From positions 208,750 through 272,749 of the forward strand of contig NOWV01000100.1 of assembly GCA_003344405.1 (NCBI GenBank): a DNA stretch of 64,000 nucleotides. Direction: 5' to 3'. The DNA comes from Trichoplax sp. H2 (taxonomy: Eukaryota > Placozoa > Uniplacotomia > Trichoplacea). Made by a program: the position numbers and the translations under genes. Shown in pieces: positions 37,069 through 50,200 of the stretch; the first letter of the stretch is position 1, and each line of letters opens with the position of its first letter. A model generated the notes under the pieces. It saw nothing but the letters and a program-made list of their open reading frames with translations, was not told the origin of the DNA and ran no database searches.

Positions 37069-40000
37069 ATGATGGCCACTTTTTCATCCAGTCAATCACA
37101 TAAAGATGATGAGGTAAGTGAATAAAGAATAAGATATTCTATTCTCGAATTAGTGATCAAGTCCTTTGAACTCATTCCATTAATAAGTAGCTAAGATGCT
37201 ATGTATACCTTTACACTAAATAGCAAAACAGTTTATGTGGTGCCTATCTTAAACCGTACGTGATCGTATCTAAATGTCGTCCAACCAAACACCGGTACAG
37301 CTAACTTCTTGGCCAAAATGTAGCCAGACCATTAGAGATTGTGACTGTTGCAAATTATCTACCTTTTTCTATTAAAATGTAGTACGGCCAGTATATCATA
37401 ATAAAGTGAATTTTTAGCTTACCACATATAATATAGTACCGGTTAGCCATAAAATCGTTAGGTTTGCAAGTATGACTATCGGAAGTACGGCCATTACATC
37501 ATAATAAACTGAATGTTTAACGTACTACGCATAATATGATACCGCTTCGCCTTAAAATAACCAAATTTACAAGCATTACTATTTAAAGTACGGCCATTAC
37601 ATCAAGGTAAAATGAATTTTTAACTTATCCTGCATACAGTAGTATGGTGTCGCTTTGCCTATAAAATCACCAACTTTGCAATTATTATTATTTAAAGAGC
37701 GGCCATGACATCATAATAAAAGTGAATTTTTACCTTATTTCGTATAGTATGGCGTCTCTTAAATCATAAAATCGCCAGGTTTACAAGTACTATTATCGGA
37801 AGTAAGGCTATTACATCATAATAAAGTGAATTTTTAACGTGCCACTCATAATATGGTGCCGCGTAGCCATAAAATCATCAAGTTTGCAAGTATTATTGAA
37901 AGTGCGGCCATTACATCATAATAAAGTGAATTTTTAACTTATTTCGTATAGTATGGGTCTCTTAAGCCATAAAATCGCCAGGTTTACAAGTACTATTATC
38001 GAAAGTAAGGCTACTACATCATAATAAAGTGAATTTTTAACGTACCACGCATAATATGGTGCCGCTTAGCCATAAAATCATCAAGTTTGCAAGCATCATT
38101 ATTGAAAGTGTGGCCGGCCATTACATCATAGTAAAGTGAATTTTAACTTATAACGTATAATTTGGTACCGTTTAGCCATGAAATCACTAAATTCATGAGT
38201 ATTAATATTGTCAAACTACAACTGTCGAATTGATAATATCTTGTAATTATGAGTAACGGCAAACCTTATTTAATTATGTGATAACGATCGATAATTGATT
38301 ATCAAAGTCCATAAAAAAAGTCAATAGATAATTAAGTCCTGTTGATTACAGTGCTTAAAGATAAAAATAATTTAAAAACAACTACCGCACGGATTCATTC
38401 TTCTTTCGGGTATTATGGAGTTCAATACTATAATCATATACTGTAGTAAGTATTTAATTAAAGATGTTAATGTGCCTGATCGTAAATCTATGCTGTGAAA
38501 TAATCTTGCCTACTATTCCGTATTATGGACAAGCTATTTAAGCCATGTCATTCTACAATAAATTTTTGTCTTTTATCAGTTTACTTGCGATGAGTAAACC
38601 AATTCAGAAAGAACTTAAAATTCATATCCATGACAGTAACAATAGAGCAAGGAATTGACTAGCAAACTCTTGTAATTACAACTATAATTATTTATATTTG
38701 TTATAGGAACACGAAGATCAAATTCAAATAACAAGTCGTCAATCATCGAGTACTTCTCGAAATGCTTTTATTACTAATGAATATGACGACATTATGAATG
38801 GAAATAGCCTCGATAACGATGAGACGGTTAGCAATAGATGGTGTCTCCATTTACCTTGTTATGATTTTAATATATAAAATTTAAAATCGAAACACTTTAT
38901 TGATTGCAATAGCTTACTCTTGTCCGGTAGTAATTAATGTTGTGCAGTGTATATTAGTAATAATTCTACAAGATAATCATTATGCTCATATTTAACCCCA
39001 CCTATACGGTACTAAGACTTTATTGATTATTAGGTAATAGTCTCGCATAATAGTGCATCAGGATATATTGGTGGATATCCTACATCCATTGCTTTAGATC
39101 GTTGCAAGCGGCATGTACTAGCGCCTTATCTGAGGTTTATTTCTTTTGTAAGTTAGACACTATTTTAAACAATAATAATCCAACCTCAGCCAAAAAGAAG
39201 AAATATCGCAGCATGACTGAAACTGCATTCTTCAATATTGTACTCAATAACCAGTTTAATTTGGGAGACTGTTAACTTTCTCAATCATTATTGAAATGTA
39301 CTTTATTGCAGTTGGGCTGGTTGCCAATATTTCGAGTTGGCCCATCTAATCAATCTTTTTGCGAAAGCGCCATCAATTTCGTCTATCCTGTGCTGGTCAT
39401 CTGTTTTATATTTGGGGCTTACACGATTCAGTGTTTTACCTGCTTTCGCCGAGACACGGTATATCCAAATTACAAGCTGCTGCCACAATAAAATGTCCTA
39501 GTTACAGCTATAAAAGCAACTTTAGTACTCATTCCTAAAATAATCGATACAGTGAGGTTCTATCTGCTATAAAATTATGCAACCAGTAATCATTATAAAT
39601 CCTAGACAGTAACATCTAATTCAGTTTTATTGGTGATGATCAATCATTTAGTTCTAGCAAAATAGTCTGATCATCGTTGTAAATAGAGTAATTTCTTCTA
39701 TTACTTGAACACGTCTTCTAGGATTAATTTAATAGTGTTAGTAATTCCCTTTTTAGTTTATTCAATTTAACATATTCTATCTCCTCCTTTATTGCAGCCC
39801 TTCATTAAAACTATCAATGGAAGCGTCCACTGTTCTGATAGTATCATTTCGCAATATATTATCCCAGATATATTGCATTCTGTTGCCTACTTTTATTGCT
39901 TTTACTTATATCGATTTGCTGGATCTGAACATTTACAGACAAATATGCAAAGGGTAAGCCATTTTACAATGAAATAAGGTGTAACTGCTACAGCATCATG

Positions 40001-43000
40001 CATGTCTAATATCGCCATAGTAGAAATGATTAAAGCGTGAAATATTACTTACCTGTAGACGTTCCTGCAAGCAAGGCCCACGGATTTCGGAGAAAATTCG
40101 CAAAAAAAATTAATCAGAATATTAAGGTTTAATATACATATTGCTCCAAGTTTCGTATAGCTTCTTTCATCTTAATTTTGTGTATTGTTATATCTAAAAA
40201 AGTAATTCTTTTGGAGCTAATATATTGACTACTACTATACGATAGTATGTATTAGGATTCGTAAAACGAAGAGGAGAAATAATTTTTTATAAATTTAGGA
40301 CCATCTTTTCCTGTGAAATTACTATTTGTAGCCGCATCCTTCTTATACGATTTCATTGCTTATTTTTGGCATAAATTTAGAGTTTTCCTTTACTCCGGAA
40401 TTGCCATCGTAGGTGCATCTTTCTTAATCCAACTTTTCCACTTAATTATCAGAATTAATCGTGATCAAGGATTAGCTCTGTTATGGCATCCAATGATCAA
40501 GTAAGCTTTAACTGTGTTATACTAGAATAGTTAACTTTTAAACTAAAATTTCGTTAACTTTAGTTTGAAGAATCTTGATTCTATATCTCGTATGCGGTAT
40601 GGATATTCATAGTTTTCAAGATCTATTGTAAATTTGAAATCATAACTATTTATGCTATTTTTAATAATTTAAATTTTTTGTAAGTACGAGAAAATTAAAT
40701 GAATTTTACACTGTAATAAACAAGTACTCCTTTCTCCCCTTCTATGCGAATCCTTGCCTTTTTCTCCAAATTAAACTTTGTGCGAAAATTCATTCAAGAA
40801 TACACGATTCTCGACTTATTGTCTTGGGATTCTTTCTGTTAGCTGGTTTTATAATGCTTGATAGCGTTTATATAGCGCTAGTTATTAATTATGCAAGCCA
40901 TTGCCAACTCTTAATAGTTTATATAAGAGGATTAAAGCAAAAGATCATAGAACGGACGTGTAATTTAGAAAACGCTATGAAGGTTAGTCATTACTGTATG
41001 GTATTACCATATTATTCCCTTTCGCTCTTTGATGATCGTAAATCATACGTAGATATAAAATTTAGAATTTCAATTAAACACGTATCAGAATAATTCTTTC
41101 CATACCTTTTTTACTAAAGTAAAAGAAATTGATCCCGGTCAAGCTAATTTAGAAATTACAGTAGCACACGAATATACAGTATATGCTGTTGTAAATAATA
41201 GTAAAAATTATTTTTTAATTATAATTACTTACTAGTAGATAGTGTTGCTTATTATAATCATGCATGCAGTAACCATATACAGTACTAGTAATTAACCTCG
41301 ACCAAGTTGGCTATGGAACATCTGTATCAATATTTAAGCATAAATGTATTCATTTAGACCTAAGAAATAAGCTGGAATTAGTTATAATTACTATTTCTTA
41401 TGTAAAAGAATCTACGAGCATATCATTTACAATTTCAAACATGTCATGGAATAAGGTATCACTTATTACTGAATCTAAACAAATATTGATAAGATTAGAT
41501 TATTCGACAGAGTTAATGTTCACCTTCTGTAAGTCTGGTAGTGTATTATCAGAAAATATTTAGTTTTTAAGTTTCTATACCACGATATAGCATATAGACC
41601 AATTATCGTTATAGGATAAAATTGTAATACTTGATTAGATACAGGGCTTAAGGATAGTAGTACGAGTGGAACGGAGATTTAGAGTTTCTGTTTATCAGAA
41701 ATTCTCTGTATAGCGCTAAACAATCACAAATAAAATAGAGCAACTAATTATGACTAACTATTAATGTTTATATCTAAATGCTTAATAGGAGATACAGAAT
41801 ACTGCTGGATATGTAGCAGAATTAAATGATGTTATTGCTCCCGCTGCATCGATTATTTTGTTTAATTTTGCAACGTCGTCAATCTTAGGTAAATAGAGCT
41901 TTAATTAACTTGTTAACTTAATGTAGTGGTAGCTGACGAAAAGTCTTTTTACTTTATTAGATACGAGTATTTATTGCAAGCTACTAAAATAAGATCTTCT
42001 TCCAGAAGCAAATGCTAGCATTGCTTCCAACGTTGATCATTTGAAGATATAATTATTCAATTTCATATTTCGTTCTACTCTATAGGACTCAATGCTCTAA
42101 TATTAGGTCGTCAGGATGATTTCGATGTCGCTACTTATGCCGATACAATTTTGTCAATTCTACTTTGGTTAACACTTCTTTCTATCCCTTTCGTTCAAGT
42201 ATGATGCAGTAATAGATATATTAAAGCGTCAAAAATAATTTAACGAGAGCAATAATTTTTTGGTTACTTATCACATGAATTAGTCCATCTACCAGTGACT
42301 TTCTACACCTATCTCTGCAATACCAATATGATCTAACCTATAGACATGCTCCATTTTGCGGCTGCACTACGCCTATGGAATCATTATACTTACCAAATTA
42401 TTTTGCTACAGCATTGTTTTAGTATTAATGATAATAGGCCTAATTATCCTATCAACGTTCGCTAGTAAATGCCGGCTTTGTGTCTTCATAAATTTATTTA
42501 ACGCCTATGATTATTATTAGTTTATTTTATTCTTAGTTTAATATGATAGTTTTATTATGAAGGAAAGATAGAAGGCTGCATTTATTTTAAAACACTTATA
42601 CTCTTCACGACCTAAAAATAGTTTAGCGCAAAAGACAGGGTGATATCTTCATAAATTTATTTGATGCCAATCATTGATTGAACTTAGTCTTAATTCGTTA
42701 GGCTAATTTTATTATAGAGAAATGATAGAACGGAGAATTTATTTATATCATTTATTTCAATCATGGCTACCTAGGCATCGCGATTAACTTCCTATTGTAG
42801 ATCGCTGAAAAAATTAGGAATTCGAGTTCGAGTGCGACCATTCGTTTACCAAAATGAACCTCGTGAAGATCTTGATTCCTTCCTTCAATTTACTTCAGAA
42901 ATTAAAATGAGGGTAAGACTTTACATATTCAGCTAAGAAAGTTGCATCGTCATCTGGATGGGTTATAATTGCTTAAAACTAATCTTAAAGCGTTTTACTT

Positions 43001-43140
43001 TTTCTATTATTAAGGCTAAATTGTTTAAAGTTCCTGTTGTGTCATCAACCCTTTTTTTCATGCTTGTAACTATCGCTTTGGTGGCATTGATCTTATTTCA
43101 ACTGGGAATACTTTCTATCTGGTTTGCACCACAGAATTAA
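37069..43140 (+). CDS. Gustatory-receptor-like (GRL, 7tm_7 type) seven-transmembrane protein, at least 11 exons
   Basis: Exon 1 is 37069-37113 (MMATFSSSQSHKDDE). Others: about 38707-38826, 39035-39149, 39311-39460, 39798-39956, 40304-40501, 40800-40982, 41791-41890, 42087-42199, 42800-42909 and 43012-43140. They encode a hydrophilic N-terminus then seven hydrophobic segments. The 40501/40800 junction is clean (AA|A). Diagnostic stretches are INYASHCQLLIVYIRGLKQK, ELNDVIAPAASIILFNF, then the last segments LDSFLQFTSEIKMR|AKLFKVPV followed by a Phe/Leu/Ile-rich TM7. This is the conserved C-terminal pattern of insect gustatory receptors and their GRL relatives in basal animals. Such proteins have an inside N-terminus and may form ligand-gated channels; in cnidarians a GRL acts in development, so a taste role must not be assumed. 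The joins before 40304 and before 42800 are out of phase as I read them, so a short exon or other splice site is missing. A candidate extra exon lies near 40073-40130. Confidence 0.8.
37380..38200. repeat. Eight-copy minisatellite, ~96-110-bp unit, in GRL intron 1
   Basis: The block (A/G)CGGCCATTACATCATAATAAAGTGAATTTTTAAC..CGTATAATATGGTGCCG..TAGCCATAAAATC.CCA.GTTTGCAAGTATTATTAT recurs with starts near 37384, 37494, 37590, 37700, 37803, 37904, 38007 and 38108. Units are diverged and of unequal length. Intron 1 is 37114-38706. Confidence 0.92.
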
Positions 43141-43171
43141 TTTATGGACATACCCGACCAAGGATCTCATC

Positions 43172-43177
43172 AATAAA
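43172..43177 (+). terminator. Probable polyadenylation signal of the GRL gene
   Basis: AATAAA about 32 bases after the TAA at 43138-43140. Confidence 0.55.
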
Positions 43178-44242
43178 CCAGCTACTTGCCGATTTTATCC
43201 TCCCTAATAGTTAATACTTTGAAAGTGCTCGGCAGGTTTAAGAATGTTAAAGTGTCTATTATTACAATGGCTGCGATGTCGATATGGATAAGTTACGACT
43301 TAAAGTGAAATCGCTGCTGGTGATAACGATCTATTGATGGAATAAATTGGCACAAGTGCATAAGAGTTGATCGGATCCAATAGACGTATTTTAAAGTATA
43401 TATCTTAATTTTTTTGTAGTATTCTCCGTATATGTCCACTGTATTACATTCGCAAATCTATAACGTCAGTTTTAAAAAATCAAAAAATGAGTATTTATGT
43501 AACATATGCGTCATATAGCAGCCAAAAACTGTACTGTATAATGGCCTAAAATATGAGAAGGTAAATATATCCGTACAATTATTAGCAACTATCATTTGGT
43601 ATCAAATATTTGCGAATTCCAGTACTTTCGCTACTATTAACAAGAAATAGGACGTACTGCAGTTCATAAACTGGATGCAAAGATCTATAACTACATATAA
43701 CTGCAAGAAACAGTTTATGAATAAAAGTTGTCACTACAAAAAGATGAAATCAACTTCACGGATTTATTTGATTTTTATAAGTTTAACTTAGTAATAGAAT
43801 GATAAGGTCAGGTTAGCCTTTAGAAGTACTTTGTCATAATTTCTTATTAAAGACACTGTCAAAAAAATTCTCTTAAAAAATATACAAACGAAATATGTTG
43901 CTAAAACGAGAAACGACTGCAGATTGTACGTAGATATGTTTGCTAGAGCTAGTCAATGCAGCCATAAGCTATCATCGGTATGTTTTATGTTCATTAAAAT
44001 AATTTTTTTACAATTGTTACACTAGATACATGTACAAGGAAGGTAAAGTACCCATAGACAAAATTTTCAAACCTTCAATAAATACATTTTTCCTAATAAT
44101 CCACAAAGAGTGTTTATAATCAGTATTATGCATCGATAATAGTTTAATCAATAAGCTAGCTAATTTTTGGAATGTATCATTACGGTCTATGCGATTGAAA
44201 CAGAAGAGGAAAATCTTTTAGTTACGAAAGATTCGATATCTG
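43178..44242. other. Convergent intergenic region between GRL and TAF6 copy A
   Basis: About 1 kb of AT-rich DNA with the two gene 3' ends pointing at each other. Nothing else recognised. Confidence 0.55.
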
Positions 44243-47200
44243 TTAGGATGAATCTACATCCATGAATTCATCGTCTGAAGTGCGGCTAGCATGTTCTGCA
44301 CCTTCACTTTGTTTAACACTGACGTCCATTTCCTCATCAGCGATTGACTGTTGTACGTTTCTACTGCCAATAGAAGCAGAGTTTTCACTTGGGCTAGCCA
44401 CGTCCTCTTTGGATTCTACCAATATCGTAAACAAAATACTGCAATTATTAGCCATAGCTTAAACTCACGGTGTAATAGCATTGAATAGATTAGATTTTTA
44501 TTTTGCTTTAAAATAAAAGCCTGTACCTTTGAGATCATCAGAATTCGAGGGATTTTGCTCTATTTTGCATTCCACATCTTCTGTATCTATTTTCTTCAAA
44601 TTGTCATTATCGACATTATCTTTCGCACCATCTTTAATAGATTCATATTACACGCAAAATTTTCGGCATTAGTACTGAATTAAAGTACATTCAACCACAT
44701 AGTAACGAAATTACCTAAATTAGGCGGAGATGACTTTAGAATAGGATTTGTTTGATCTTCAGTTGGATGTCGAGTCTCTATAATGTTGTTAAATGTGAGT
44801 ACATGCAAATTTAACATTCTTTCAATTCTCAAGCAATGTAATATAAAATAAGAATAATACCTAAGGTGCCTTGCTGTGGTGATGATAATGCTGCACCAGG
44901 TGAAGCTGACAGTTTGTCTGCGCTTGGCTGCTTTACTGCAGCTGAAGGCGGAAATTGGATACTAGTACTACTAGAAATAACCGATTGTTCCGCTGTCGAT
45001 GGCACAATAGAAGCTGGACTGTTGGCGCATTCTGATATTGTTTGATCATCAACAGAAACAGCATGAGGTTCATGATCAGATGATGAAGTTTGTGGCTTGG
45101 GAGACCGTATAGATTCGGTTTTAGATGCATTTATTTCGGATGCCGCTGTGTGCACAGTATTCACAGAAGATTCCTTACTTTCAGCATCTGGTGTTTTAGG
45201 TCTGGCTACAATCGGAGAATGAGACGGTTCAGATGAATTTCTTTCATCCCTATTACTAGTAGAAGTAGCTAGTTCTTCAGGATCATTTCCGGCTATCGGA
45301 GGTACGGGAGATACTTCAGGATTTTCTTTTCCTTCAACAATATTTACTCCCGATTGCGATTGATCTTCTATTTGACAATCCGTTCCAGAATCATGCGACA
45401 TTTCTTTACTAACATCCTTATCGATTGAACCTTCCGGTTTATCTTCATTCTGAATTGGTAAAGGTGTCTTTGATGCATCAGTTTCTTCATCAACCACCAT
45501 AGATTCGTCATCTGTCATATAAGAATTATTAGATGAGATGTCTTCACCATATTCAGAAATTATTGTAGCCAAGGATGAATGCGGTTGATTTACAGCTAGA
45601 GTAAGAGGTGGTGAAATTTCAAGTTTACTACCAGAAATACTTGGTTTTGAATTTTTCTCATCTAAAGATCCCGTTGATGAAGGCGAAGGCAATATTTCAG
45701 TCTTATTTACTAATACGTCCTCTTTATCAGGGGAAGCAGAAGGTGAAGATCCTCCTGCATCTGATAACCTGGTATTGTCATCCACCGCAGTAGGAGAAAC
45801 CGTTTCTGATCCTTCAATACGACTGGGTGAGCTTGGCGAAGGCATTTTATCTTCAGCTAGTATATGTGAACCTGTTGCTTTACTAATCTCAGAAGTAGAG
45901 GGCGGTGATGTTACATGTTTATCCGCAATTGTAGCCAATGATGCTGAAATTTTATCCGCTGATACAGATGTTTCTGGCGTCATCTTTTCGTTTCCTTCAG
46001 CAGCACCTGTAGCTGCCGATAAGGTGGTTCTGTCGTCGGCCGTGATTAGCGATGTAGGAATATTTTCCTTACAGGAATTAAGTCTTTCTATCGGCGATAA
46101 GGGTTTATCAACAGGTTTTGTAGGAGATGTATTACCTGATTTACCCAAATTGTCATGCTCTTCTGAAACATTTCGACTATCTCCTCCTTTAGAAGAAGCG
46201 GGAGTTGATAAATTTTCCTCCATGGGTGCATCTACTGCCGGACTATTACTTCGCTTGTTATCTACAGACGGAATAGCTGGAGAAATGTCAGATTGATCGG
46301 AAGATAAAGGAGTTCCTTTCATTACCGGCAAACTAGTTGTATCATCTGCTGTTTCTTCCATATTGTCGGTTGAGATAGGCAAGTACTCTTGCGAATCGTC
46401 GTCATCAGAAGATGATGACGATGACGGTAATTTATCTTCAACAGTCTTCTCTGATTTATAAGTAACCGGTGAGGGAATATTTTCAGATTCAGGTACTTGT
46501 GATATATTCTCATCCGATTTAGTTTTGATGATCGTATTTGTCGCATCTTTAACACTATCGCTAACGTCATCCTTAGTACTAAACTTGTTATCTTCTGTCG
46601 AATTTGATATTTCTTTTAAAGGAGAAGAATCCCTGGAAGGTGAAGCTCTATTTGAATTTTTAGTTATTGTTTCAGTTTCAATATCACCACTACTTTTACA
46701 TTTTGATTCTGAATCTAAATTTGATTTTAGAGCAACATCTGTACTATCTACAAACTCTTCCGAATCGCTACTAGATTCTTCCATAAGCTCTACTTTGGCA
46801 AGTTCCGATGTTGCCAGAACGTTTAGAAGCGATTCTGTTTTATCATCGGGATTACTGTGATCGTTTACATCAGATAAATATTTACTTCTACTTGAAGAAT
46901 TGTCTACGTTATTAGCGTTTTCGACATCATTACTACTTGACTCTATTTCCATAGCGGACTCTTCCATAGTGGACTCTTCCATAGCGGACTCTTCCATAGT
47001 GGATTCTTCCATAGCGGACTCTGTCAGAGATTCATGTATCTTGGTGTTACTTGTGCCAGTATGTTTTTCCGAAATTTCAGACATTGAAGAATCAGTTACA
47101 TCGTTACCACCATCGGAGTTGTCAGTTTTCCGAGAATCTTTTATACCAGAACTAATAGTTACCGTATCAGCCGCATTAGGGCTAGATATATCTGTACTTT

Positions 47201-50200
47201 TTGTGACAGCAGGTTGTTCAAGAGCTTTAAAGTCTTCCTGTTTAGAAGACGTTAATGTGTTACTAGAAGTGGATAGTGTAGTAATTGAATTAGTAGTAGT
47301 GCTAGGCGAAGTTCCTGTATTGGTCTTCGTTGTTGTCAATTTTATTGACGAGGGTATAGAATATTTGAATGGCTGTAGTAGGAAAAAAAAATGAAAATCA
47401 ATTTAAAAACATATAAAGTATATGGCAATCAATTTGATGTTCTCATAATAAATCTCATAATATAGTAATAGTTTATTTACTTTGTCTAAAATTTTTGGCA
47501 ATAATTAGTAAGCACATACAGCAATGTAAAGTATGCCAATTTTGTGAAATGTCTACGTATAGTATTCCGAATTATGTAATTATTACCGTTTCCCCAAGCA
47601 TCCCTCTTGAATTAGTTTGTTTTAAATATTGAGCATTGTGAACTATAATACATCCAATGTAGCCGTACTTCTCGCGGACTGTATCCAGCGAATCATTGGA
47701 GATCGGTAATATAAGAGCTAAATGTTGCTATATATCGTAATAATCGAATTAAGTAACGTGCCTTAGGCTCAAATATTTCAATGTATGATGTTAATTTCTA
47801 CACTAACTAACCACTAATAAGTCTCTCAGCTTTTCTGCGACCAGTTTGTCACTATTGATTTGCCCATTTAATGCGCATTCGATAAGATCGCTCTTTTCTT
47901 TTAATAATGGTAGAAGGAAGCGTTTTAATGCCTAGCAACATGGTAAAAACTCAATATCAATTTAATTAATAAAACATCCTGACCTGCAAAAGAATATTAT
48001 CACATGATGAATAATTTAACAAGAAATTATTATTTGCACATACATCATTGCTACACAATTTTATCATTAGATATATTGCTCCATAATAAGTATGTAGCGG
48101 CAGTGATTCTTCTTGTAAGGCCTATTTCATTGTCCGATGGAAAAAAAGTAGAAAAATTTTGTTAATTAGACATATTATAGTAGAGGAATATGCCACCGAT
48201 AATACAGTATGAAGTATTAATTCTTACATTTGCCATAGTTTGAGTAATTCTTGATTGAACATTATTTACAGGAGAGTTGTAGATTTTATTGCTAAATAAG
48301 TTGATAGAATTAAATGCATAATTTTATCTGAGATCATAAAATTTATTACTGGCCGCGAACGTAACACTTTTATACAGCAGAGGCAAAAATAATGATAGAA
48401 GACAATTTAGTAATACTACCTGCAAATCTTATATATTAAAGAAGCAGCATAGTGCTGAATAACGAGGCGATTATTTGGATCTTCAGAAGCTATTTGTTTA
48501 TTTACTACACAACTCAGCGCCGTTGGTATTAATTCATGTAACTAAAATAAGAAAATTCAACGTTAATTTTTTTTTGTAATTCGTGTATTAAACGAGCATA
48601 AATAGATAGCTCCTTCCAAAATATTTACTGCAAGAGCTAGAGCAAATACTCACATATTTTTCTAGATTGAGTGTTTCATTTTGAAGTAGAGAGTCCATCA
48701 TACGTAGCAGGTAAATGAGAACCGCATCTTCTGTCTCGTGAATGTTCGCACGAACCTAGATTAATTATTCGATAAGTGAAATATTCATGCACTTCGTTTT
48801 ATACCCTATGATAATTCGAGTTACATCATAGCAATATAAATACCCCTTCAGATATAAATCTGCTAAAGCGCGGCAGCAACTGATAGAGACCAGGATCATA
48901 CTGTAAGCATTCTAGCGCTTTCTGAAATTGATTAAAAATTTTCGTAGAATAAGTATGTATACATGGATTTTTACCTTCAATCGTATTTAGGTTAATGCTG
49001 CCAATGTAGTATTCTACACTAACTCTACCTTTCTCTTCTCTTCACTATTGCTAACACATGCTTCGGTGATTTCCCTAAAGAAGAGTTGTTGCTCCTAATC
49101 AAGTTAATACATAAATTTATTAAAATATGAACATACATAATTATTATTTATTAAATATTTACAAAGTTTAGTGAGTATGAGCTGATATCATAAATTTGCT
49201 GACTAACCAGAGATAGTTCGTGGCCACTTAATGGTTTCAAAAAAGAAGCCTTGCTAGTATCTTCTACCTTTTCTTTACTCTTTACTTCTTTACCAGCTTT
49301 CTTTTCTACAATTAGCTTATTATCTTGAAAGGATAGAGAAAATAGCGCAGGGACTTTCTTGGGAATAAAATCATCCAAAGAGTCATCGGATGACAATCTC
49401 TTAAACTTATGTAACGTGTCTTTAAAGAAAGATAATATAAGATATTAAATTATCTACAATTATGGTGTTTCATTTTTACGCATTATACAGTATCATAACG
49501 TGTTATAATATCTAACGCTATCAAGGCAATTCCAGATAAATAGGCTTTGTAGCAAATACTTACCAGGATCAGGATTCTCTGGTATCAGTGGTTGGGTGCC
49601 ATCGATGCTTAACCAGTGCGCTGTAACACAAATATTTTATTTTATATATACATATATTTATTGAAGAAAATTGTTTTTCCTACAACGGAAGCGACAACGA
49701 TAACTACAATTAAAGTACTATGGTTTGCATGCTATATTTGGCAATGTCATACAGTGTACCATGGTTAGAGCCTACGATTAGTGACGGTTTTTGTAGGGCC
49801 ATTTATGATTTGAATAGACTAATTAAAAACGCTATGAAAATCTACCTCCATAGGCCAATAGGGAGTATCATAAAATTTACTCCACGCACATCGCAATCCG
49901 GCTGTAAAGAAGTGCAATATCGATGATAGAGTCATTTTCTACCTTGATACTCTAGCTAGCGACTGTACTGCTATCATGGAGCGTTTAATATATACAGTAT
50001 TAAATACAAATTATCGATGAATCTGCAGTGCACTTGTTGTGGATAATCAAACATTGCCAAATGAAAACAGTGACCTATAGTACTACGTTATTAAACGAGG
50101 ATTGGCACACGTGCAATATTCGTCATACGAGAAGATAATAGCAAGGATCGTGTTGGTGTTTAATGTACAGTACTATAGTAGTTTATAAAATGAAGTTAAT

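Noticed and set aside
45775-47394. Three plus-strand frames of 111-173 codons (45775-46296, 46525-46860, 46900-47394)
   Set aside because: They are exact antisense shadows of the TAF6-A tail exon. The sense frame is 836 codons, joins in phase to flanking exons, and its Ser/Asp-rich codons free the antisense frame of stops.
49720-49926. 68-codon plus-strand frame inside a TAF6-A intron
   Set aside because: No domain, no splice context, opposite strand to the host gene.
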